6,071 nt of DNA. It comes from Pseudomonadota bacterium (GTDB taxonomy: Bacteria; Pseudomonadota; Gammaproteobacteria; Steroidobacterales; Steroidobacteraceae). A program made the position numbers and the translations under genes. The notes beneath the pieces were generated by a model that searched no databases, had not been told where the DNA came from, and saw only the letters and a list, made by a program, of their open reading frames with translations. Positions 1 to 4,367 of the stretch are shown piece after piece. The stretch lies in the NCBI GenBank assembly GCA_021817875.1, contig JAKAFQ010000272.1, positions 1 through 6,071 of the forward strand, read 5' to 3'. Position 1 is the stretch's first letter; every line of letters starts with the position of its first letter.

Positions 1-1003
1 CGGGCGGCCCGGCGGGCGCAGCGGCGGGCGGGCTCTGCCGCGGGGGCGTGCCCGAGGCCGTATCGGCGCGCAACGCCTCCTCGGCCTCCCGGTGGGTCAT
101 GACGATGATGCTGATGCGACGATTGATCGGGTCGTATGGATTGACCTTGTCGAACAGCACCGTGGACGCGAGGCCCACGACCCGGGCGATCTTGCCGTGC
201 GCGAGGCCGCCCTCCACGAGAGCCCGGCGCGCGGCATTGGCCCGGTCCGCCGACAGTTCCCAGTTGGTGTAATGGTTGCCGCCGGGATAGGGCCGCGCGT
301 CGGTGTGGCCGATGATGCTGATCTGGTTGGGCACGGAGTTCAGGTACGGCGCCAGCGTCATGAGGATCCTGCGCGTGTAGCCGCGCAGCGTCGCGCTGCC
401 CAGATCGAACATCGGCCGGTTCTTCGCGTCCACGATCTGGATGCGCACTCCCCGTGGGGTGATGTCGAGCAGCAACTGGTTCTTGAACGGCTTCAGCGCC
501 TGGCTTTTGTTCACGGCCTTGCGCAACTCGGCCATCAGGGACTCGAGACGGCGGTGATCGGCGCCGGCCAGGCGCTTTCTGGCCTGCTGCACGCCGGGAG
601 GTTGCGCGGCGGCTGCCGACTGCTGCTGTCGGACGCTCGACACAGGAGCGTGAGCGCTCGCCGGCGATTCCAGGTCGACGACCTGGCTCGCCTGTGAGCG
701 CATGGCATTCAGGCCGCCGCCGAGATTGATCGGGCTGGTGCTGGCGCCGCCCGGACCCATCGGCCCCGGGGCCGGTGCGACGCTGTGGCCGGGCTGCATG
801 CTCGGGTTCTTGAAGTAATTGTAGATGGCGGCCCGTTCCTGTTTGTTGACGGCCGTGACGATCCACATCACCAGGAAGAACGCCATCATGGCGGTGACGA
901 AGTCGGCGTAGGCGATTTTCCACACCCCGCCGTGGTGCGCATCGCCGCCTTTCTTGCGGCGCTTGACGACGATCAGCGGCCGCTCGTCGTTCTTGGCCGC
1001 CAT
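1..1003 (-). CDS. motB: Flagellar motor stator protein MotB (3' end cut by window edge)
   Basis: MotB is the peptidoglycan-anchored half of the MotA4/MotB2 proton channel that powers flagellar rotation. I translated it by hand from the minus strand: 334 codons are open to the left edge, with no stop reached. A basic N-terminus (KRRKKGG, about residues 14-20) precedes one membrane helix, about residues 28-50, reading VWKIAYADFVTAMMAFFLVMW. Asp34 within it matches the proton-carrying Asp32 of E. coli MotB. A Pro/Gly/Ser/Ala-rich linker (about 70-140) leads to an OmpA-like peptidoglycan-binding domain (about 175-305) with GHTDARPY, NWELSADRANAARRAL and NRRISIIVM. E. coli MotB has 308 residues, so the domain is complete and only a Pro/Ala-rich tail is cut. 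The ATG overlaps the motA stop by one base (TGATG), which implies translational coupling. No other start is plausible. Identification is secure. Confidence 0.96.
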   Translation of the reverse strand, partial: MAAKNDERPLIVVKRRKKGGDAHHGGVWKIAYADFVTAMMAFFLVMWIVTAVNKQERAAIYNYFKNPSMQPGHSVAPAPGPMGPGGASTSPINLGGGLNAMRSQASQVVDLESPASAHAPVSSVRQQQSAAAAQPPGVQQARKRLAGADHRRLESLMAELRKAVNKSQALKPFKNQLLLDITPRGVRIQIVDAKNRPMFDLGSATLRGYTRRILMTLAPYLNSVPNQISIIGHTDARPYPGGNHYTNWELSADRANAARRALVEGGLAHGKIARVVGLASTVLFDKVNPYDPINRRISIIVMTHREAEEALRADTASGTPPRQSPPAAAPAGPP

Positions 1004-1929
1004 CAGGTGCTCGCCTTGGCCGCGCCGGCGGGCGCCGCGCCCGCCGCGGCAGCCGCCTTGGCCGCGCCGGGTTTGCCTTTGCCCTTCAACTGGGTCTCGA
1101 GGTCGGCGAAGCTCGGACGGACGTCGCTGAAGAGCAGCTTGCGCGAGAACTCGATGGCCATCGCCGGCACATAGCCGCGCACGCTCGCGACCAGGGCCAT
1201 CTTCACCAGCTCGAAGGCCTTGGCTTCATCGTTGGCGGCGTGCGCCATGGCCGCGGCGAGCGGTCCGGCAAAGCCGTAGGAGATCAGGATGCCGAGGAAC
1301 GTGCCGACCAGCGCGCTCGCCACGCGGGCCCCGATGGACGAGGTATCGGCTCCCGCGATCGAAGCCATGGTGTTGACGATGCCGAGCACGGCAGCCACGA
1401 TGCCGAAGCCGGGCAGGGAGTCCGCGAGGCGCTGCACCGCGTGCGCCGGCTCATGGATCTCCTGCTGAAAGGTCTCGAGCTCCTGGTCGAGCAGGCTTTC
1501 GAATTCGTGCGGATCGAGATTGCCGGTCACCATCAGGCGCAGGCTGTCGGTGATGAACTGGCGCAGATGATGATCGTGGGCGATCTGGGGATATTTCTTG
1601 AGCAGCTGCCCGCCGTGCGGCGCATCCAGGTCCGACTCGATGGCCATCAGGCCTTCCTTGCGGATCTTCACCAGGATGTCATAGAGCAGTTTCAGCAGCG
1701 ACACGTAATCGTCATGCTCGTAGCGCTCCTGTTTCATCAGCGCCAGGATGTCCGCGATCGTGGCCTTGAGAATCTTGACGGGATTGCTGGTGATGAACGC
1801 GCCGAGCGCGGCGCCGACGATGATGATGAACTCGGCCGGATGCCACAGGGCAAGCAGCTTGCCGCCCTCGATCATGAAGCCCACGGCCACGCAGGCCAGG
1901 ACGATGACGCTGCCGATGATCTGGATCAC
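1003..1929 (-). CDS. motA: Flagellar motor stator protein MotA
   Basis: MotA is the four-helix inner-membrane stator subunit that surrounds MotB and pushes on rotor protein FliG. At 308 aa it is close to E. coli MotA (295). Hydrophobic segments lie near residues 2-21, 34-51, 171-190 and 204-225, with the large cytoplasmic loop between the second and third. Arg90 and Glu98, the loop charges that contact FliG in E. coli, fall at the same numbers here. Pro173 (DSLPGFGIVAAVLG) and Pro223 (YGFAGPL) match E. coli Pro173 and Pro222. The C-terminus (about 284-308) is a Lys/Ala/Gly/Pro low-complexity tail. The start is a GTG, chosen because GGAG lies six bases upstream, the frame upstream reaches a stop (2005-2007) with no ATG or GTG, and MIQIIGSVIV aligns with the family start. 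It is first in the motAB operon, probably transcribed from the sigma-28 site at 2294-2320. Confidence 0.97.
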   Translation of the reverse strand: MIQIIGSVIVLACVAVGFMIEGGKLLALWHPAEFIIIVGAALGAFITSNPVKILKATIADILALMKQERYEHDDYVSLLKLLYDILVKIRKEGLMAIESDLDAPHGGQLLKKYPQIAHDHHLRQFITDSLRLMVTGNLDPHEFESLLDQELETFQQEIHEPAHAVQRLADSLPGFGIVAAVLGIVNTMASIAGADTSSIGARVASALVGTFLGILISYGFAGPLAAAMAHAANDEAKAFELVKMALVASVRGYVPAMAIEFSRKLLFSDVRPSFADLETQLKGKGKPGAAKAAAAAGAAPAGAAKAST

Positions 1930-1935
1930 TTCGGG

Positions 1936-1939
1936 CTCC
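1936..1939 (-). promoter_or_regulatory. Ribosome binding site of motA
   Basis: GGAG is followed by six bases (CCCGAA) and then the GTG start of motA. It supports the GTG as the true start, since there is no ATG nearby. Confidence 0.7.
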
Positions 1940-2057
1940 GGCTCCCGCGGGACGCGGCGCCGGCCGAGCTGCGCCCGCTCGGCGCGGTCAGGCGCGCGTG
2001 CCGGTCATCGCCCCGCGCCGCGCACCGGGCGAGAGCCACGGGTCGAGGGGGACAAAC

Positions 2058-2076
2058 CCTGCCATACGGTGGCAGG
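2058..2076. repeat. 7-bp inverted repeat in the motA leader
   Basis: CCTGCCA and TGGCAGG are perfect inverted arms separated by five bases (TACGG). Either strand could form a short stem-loop, or the site could be an operator half-site pair. It lies about 130-147 nt upstream of the motA start. There is no T run after it on either strand, so a simple intrinsic terminator is unlikely. Its function is unknown. Confidence 0.4.
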
Positions 2077-2293
2077 CCATGACCTGGACAACCCATAAAC
2101 TATTGTTTTCCTTCCTTAACGAGGCGGGGCTGCTGGCCTATGGGGGCCGCTGCCCTTGCCTCATGTACCGAAAGCGCGCGGCGTCCGCTGCGTCGGGGCC
2201 TGGGCGAACTCAGTCTCCGTCGCGCCGGGGCAATCGGAGTCTGCCTCGCGCCCGCATCGGGCAGGCCGGTTCACGCCCACGGCGCTGTCCTCA

Positions 2294-2320
2294 GTATCGG
2301 CGGCCGCGGAAGCTTCTTGA
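2294..2320 (-). promoter_or_regulatory. Sigma-28 (FliA/RpoF) promoter for motAB
   Basis: On the minus strand, TCAAG (2320-2316) and GCCGATAC (2301-2294) are seen, with exactly 15 nt between TCAA and the G of GCCGATAC. The known E. coli FliA consensus is TAAA-N15-GCCGATAA, and the Pseudomonas -35 is commonly written TCAAG. The match is 7 of 8 in the -10 element, full to the Pseudomonas -35, and the spacing is exact. Transcription would begin near 2287 and run leftward into motAB. motAB belongs to the FliA-dependent late flagellar class in E. coli, so the context fits. The unusual point is the distance, about 365 nt from the -10 element to the motA start. Confidence 0.75.
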
Positions 2321-2332
2321 AGCCGGAAATGC

Positions 2333-2360
2333 CTGAAATGTGACCTCGCCCGTGTAAACT
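2333..2360 (+). promoter_or_regulatory. Possible sigma-70 promoter of the aminotransferase gene
   Basis: CTGAAA (2333-2338) resembles the -35 TTGACA at four of six bases. TAAACT (2355-2360) resembles the -10 TATAAT at four of six, with a 16-nt spacer. Predicted initiation near 2367 would give a leader of about 35 nt. Such partial matches occur by chance, so this is only a candidate. It would lie back to back with the sigma-28 site facing motA. Confidence 0.3.
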
Positions 2361-2388
2361 TCCGCACAGGCTGCGCGTGATTCGCGCT

Positions 2389-2394
2389 GAGGAG
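2389..2394 (+). promoter_or_regulatory. Ribosome binding site of the aminotransferase gene
   Basis: GAGGAG stands seven bases before the GTG at 2402. It decides the start, since the next in-frame methionine (residue 17) would remove conserved N-terminal sequence. Confidence 0.8.
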
Positions 2395-2401
2395 CATCCC
2401 T

Positions 2402-3592
2402 GTGCTTGAGCATCTCGACCGGCTGGCGCCGGACTCCATTCTCGGTCTGATGGCCGCATTCCGTGCCGACATCGATCCGCGCAAGGTGGATCTGGGCGTC
2501 GGGGTCTACCGGGACGAGCGCGGCGAGACGCCGGTGATGCAGGCCGTGCGCGAGGCCGAGCGGGAGGTCCTCGACCGCCAGACGACCAAGACGTATGTGG
2601 CACCGGCGGGCAATGCGGCATTCAACGACGCCGTGGGGCACCTGGTCCTGGGCGAGGACCACGCCGCACTGGCCGCGGGTCGCGTCAGCATCGTTCAAGC
2701 GCCGGGTGGCTGTGGGGCATTGCGCCTGGGCGCAGAGTTGATCCGCACCGCGGCTCCCAGCGCCGTCGTCTATGTCAGCTCGCCCACCTGGGCCAACCAC
2801 GTGCCGCTGCTGTCGAACTGCGGACTGAAGCTCGAGCGTTATCCGTACTTCGATGCCGCCACGGGCGGGGTCGCCTTCGAGGCGATGATGCATGCGCTCG
2901 ATGCCCTGCCGGCGCGCACCGTCGTGCTGTTGCACGCCTCGTGCCACAACCCGACGGGCGCCGATCTCGATGAGGGACAGTGGCGGGAGGTCCTGGCGCT
3001 CATCCGGCGCCGATCGCTGCTGCCGTTCATCGACATCGCCTACCAGGGATTCGGCCGGGGACTCGCCGAGGACGCGTTCGGACCGCGGCTGCTGTGCGCC
3101 GAGCTCCCGGAGGCGCTGGTCGCCGTGTCGGCCTCGAAGAATTTTGGCCTGTACCGCGAGCGTGTCGGGGCGTTGCTCGCTCTGGGCGAGACACGCACGG
3201 CGGCCGAGGCCGCACTGACGCACCTGGTGCGCATCGCGCGCGGCCTGTATTCGATGCCGCCCGACCATGGCGCGGCCATCGTCGCGCAGATCCTCGGCAC
3301 CGGCCTGCGCGCGCGCTGGGAACAGGAGCTCACGTCCATGCGCGAGCGGATCCGGCAACTGCGTGCCGAGACGGTGCGGGCGCTGGGCGCGACCTGCCCG
3401 CACCGGGACTTCGGCCACATCGCCCGTCAGAGCGGCATGTTTTCCTATCTGGGGATCGACCCGGAAACGGTGCGCAGGCTGCGTGACCAGCACCACGTGT
3501 ACATGACCGACGACAGTCGCATCAATATCGCCGGCCTGCGGCACGAGAACATCCCGTATTTCGCCGAGGCGCTCGCCAAGGCCATCGATTAG
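2402..3592 (+). CDS. aspC: Class I aspartate/aromatic amino acid aminotransferase
   Basis: This is a cytoplasmic PLP enzyme that moves amino groups between aspartate, and probably tyrosine/phenylalanine, and 2-oxoglutarate. At 396 aa it equals E. coli AspC in length and is collinear with it. Lys246 in SASKNFGLYRERVG is the PLP Schiff-base lysine. Trp130, Asn183 (CHNPTG), Asp211 (DIAYQGF), Tyr214 and Arg254 occupy the usual cofactor positions. Arg373 (SRINIAGL) should bind the substrate alpha-carboxylate. Arg280, at the place of Arg292 of the pig enzyme numbering, should bind the side-chain carboxylate and supports dicarboxylate use. The phosphate loop reads APGGCGALRLG, with Cys104 where AspC and TyrB have Thr. 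SKNFGLY is AspC-like, whereas E. coli TyrB has SKIFSLY, but many relatives are labelled tyrB and substrate preference cannot be read with certainty. The start is GTG with a good ribosome binding site. The gene stands alone on its strand and converges on folA. Confidence 0.93.
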   Translation: MLEHLDRLAPDSILGLMAAFRADIDPRKVDLGVGVYRDERGETPVMQAVREAEREVLDRQTTKTYVAPAGNAAFNDAVGHLVLGEDHAALAAGRVSIVQAPGGCGALRLGAELIRTAAPSAVVYVSSPTWANHVPLLSNCGLKLERYPYFDAATGGVAFEAMMHALDALPARTVVLLHASCHNPTGADLDEGQWREVLALIRRRSLLPFIDIAYQGFGRGLAEDAFGPRLLCAELPEALVAVSASKNFGLYRERVGALLALGETRTAAEAALTHLVRIARGLYSMPPDHGAAIVAQILGTGLRARWEQELTSMRERIRQLRAETVRALGATCPHRDFGHIARQSGMFSYLGIDPETVRRLRDQHHVYMTDDSRINIAGLRHENIPYFAEALAKAID

Positions 3593-3643
3593 ACAGGGCG
3601 CGGCACGCGTCCGGCGCCATCGCGGCCGCGCAGTTGTTCCGGG

Positions 3644-3664
3644 GCCGACCGCCGCGGCGGCGGC
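3644..3664. terminator. GC-rich hairpin between convergent aminotransferase and folA genes
   Basis: The perfect palindrome CCGCCGCGGCGG (3649-3660) extends on both sides through GCCG/CGGC with one bulged A (3648), giving a strong stem that ends at the last base of the folA stop codon. There is no T run on either strand, so it does not meet the classic intrinsic terminator form. It could still act as a shared transcription block between the converging genes. A second palindrome, CGCGGCCGCG, lies at 3621-3630. In such GC-rich DNA, chance palindromes are common. Confidence 0.3.
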
Positions 3665-4194
3665 TAATACGCCCCAGGGGCCTGCGGGTCGCTCTTGCGC
3701 TCGAGCGTCATGAAGGTGAGCGCGTACGGGTTGCGTTCGTCCGCCGGCTGGCGGTGGCACTCGACGTCGGCCCATTGGGTGGGGTCGAGCGCCGGGAAGA
3801 ACGTGTCGCCCTCGATGTCGGCGTGCACCAGCGTCAGGTAGATGCGGCGCGCGAAGGGCATCAGCAGACGGTAGACTTCCGCCCCGCCGATGCCGACCAG
3901 CTCGGTGGCGTTGCGCGCGCAGCCGAGCGCCTGGCCCAGGGAATGGACGGCCAGGACCCCTGCGGCGCGCCAGCTCCGATCGCGCGTCAACACCAGGTTC
4001 TGCCGGCCGGGCAGCGGCCTGCCGATGGATTCGAAGGTCCTGCGCCCCATCAACACCGGTTTGCCGAGTGTCACGGCCTTGAACCGCCGCAGGTCCTCGG
4101 GCAGCCGCCAGGGCAGGCGGTTGTCGCGGCCGATGCAGCCGTTTTCCGCCATGGCGACGATCAGCGAGACGAGCGGCTGGCGCAGCACGCTCAT
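3664..4194 (-). CDS. folA: Dihydrofolate reductase
   Basis: The enzyme reduces 7,8-dihydrofolate to tetrahydrofolate with NADPH, supplying one-carbon carriers for thymidylate, purine and methionine synthesis. It is the trimethoprim target. At 176 aa it is slightly longer than E. coli FolA (159), the extra residues being at both ends. The N-terminal strand VSLIVAMAENGCIG and the Met20-loop region RLPWRLPEDL are followed by Asp34, matching catalytic Asp27, with Trp29 and Phe38 matching Trp22 and Phe31. MGRRTFESIGRPLPGR carries Thr53, Ser56 and Arg64 (equivalent to Thr46, Ser49 and glutamate-binding Arg57). GIGGAEVY holds the Gly-Gly pair and Tyr108, and YLTLVHADIEGDTFFP carries Thr121 (Thr113). 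The open frame continues far upstream into kup antisense, but homology begins at about residue 8, so the ATG at 4194 is chosen. No clear ribosome binding site precedes it. The gene follows kup on the same strand after 173 nt and has no thyA beside it here. Confidence 0.95.
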   Translation of the reverse strand: MSVLRQPLVSLIVAMAENGCIGRDNRLPWRLPEDLRRFKAVTLGKPVLMGRRTFESIGRPLPGRQNLVLTRDRSWRAAGVLAVHSLGQALGCARNATELVGIGGAEVYRLLMPFARRIYLTLVHADIEGDTFFPALDPTQWADVECHRQPADERNPYALTFMTLERKSDPQAPGAY

Positions 4195-4204
4195 CGCGTG
4201 GGCA

Positions 4205-4214
4205 GGCCCGGGCC
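4205..4214. repeat. Perfect 10-bp palindrome just upstream of folA
   Basis: GGCCCGGGCC reads the same on both strands and lies 11-20 bases before the folA ATG, about where a Shine-Dalgarno sequence would be expected. No purine-rich ribosome binding site is seen between it and the ATG. It may affect folA translation or be a chance result of GC richness. Confidence 0.35.
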
Positions 4215-4299
4215 GGGCGGCAGAGCGGTTGCGCGCCGCGGCACGGACACGGCCGACTGACGCGGCGCGGCCCCGCTCCGAGGCACAGGCTGAGGGCAT

Positions 4300-4313
4300 C
4301 GGGTGAGCACCCG
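4300..4313. repeat. Small inverted repeat between kup and folA
   Basis: CGGGT and ACCCG are perfect arms around GAGC, about 55-70 nt beyond the kup stop in kup's direction of transcription. There is no following T run, so termination of kup here is only possible, not shown. Confidence 0.25.
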
Positions 4314-4367
4314 CCCCGGGACGCCCTGCCAAGCTGCTCTCACCGAATCGTTCATGAATGACGCGGG

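Larger units (their letters stand above)
1930..2401. other. Divergent intergenic region between motA and the aminotransferase gene
   Basis: This 472-nt gap separates motA (leftward) from the aminotransferase gene (rightward). It holds, from left to right, the motA ribosome binding site, a 7-bp inverted repeat (2058-2076), an AT-rich patch (about 2089-2120) unlike its GC-rich surroundings, a near-consensus sigma-28 promoter facing motA (2294-2320), a weak sigma-70-like promoter facing the aminotransferase gene (2333-2360), and that gene's ribosome binding site. Several short open frames cross it on both strands. None has family-like sequence or convincing translation signals, and their Arg/Ala/Pro/Gly-rich products look like by-products of high GC content. 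About 360 nt would therefore be an untranslated leader if motAB starts at the sigma-28 site. Confidence 0.7.

Noticed and set aside
92..697. Plus-strand frame opposite motB
   Set aside because: The minus strand encodes all MotB motifs without interruption. The plus-strand product is His/Arg/Gly-rich with no family features.
2042..2070. Possible sigma-54 promoter on the minus strand (TGGCAGG followed by GTTTGTCC)
   Set aside because: The -24 half is similar, but there is no GC at the required -12 distance.
2020..2100. c-di-GMP (GEMM) riboswitch resemblance on the plus strand (CACGGG, GACAAACCC)
   Set aside because: Fragments resemble the motif, but the conserved receptor elements and helix arrangement are not present by eye. 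An Rfam covariance search would settle it.
2090..2118. Sigma-70-like elements in the AT-rich patch facing motA (TTAAGG, 16 nt, TATGGG)
   Set aside because: Only three of six bases match in each element. The sigma-28 site upstream is far better supported.
2291..3775. Long minus-strand frame antisense to the aminotransferase gene
   Set aside because: It mirrors the coding strand of a clear class I aminotransferase and its product has no recognisable motifs. It is a shadow frame produced by high GC content.
4297..4299. Alternative upstream ATG for folA adding 35 residues
   Set aside because: The extension is Arg/Ala/Ser-rich, not part of the dihydrofolate reductase fold, and has no ribosome binding site.
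4191..4355. 54-codon minus-strand frame between kup and folA, ending in an ATGA overlap with the folA start
   Set aside because: There is no ribosome binding site before its ATG, the product is Pro/Arg/Ala-rich, and it resembles no family I know. The overlap is probably chance.
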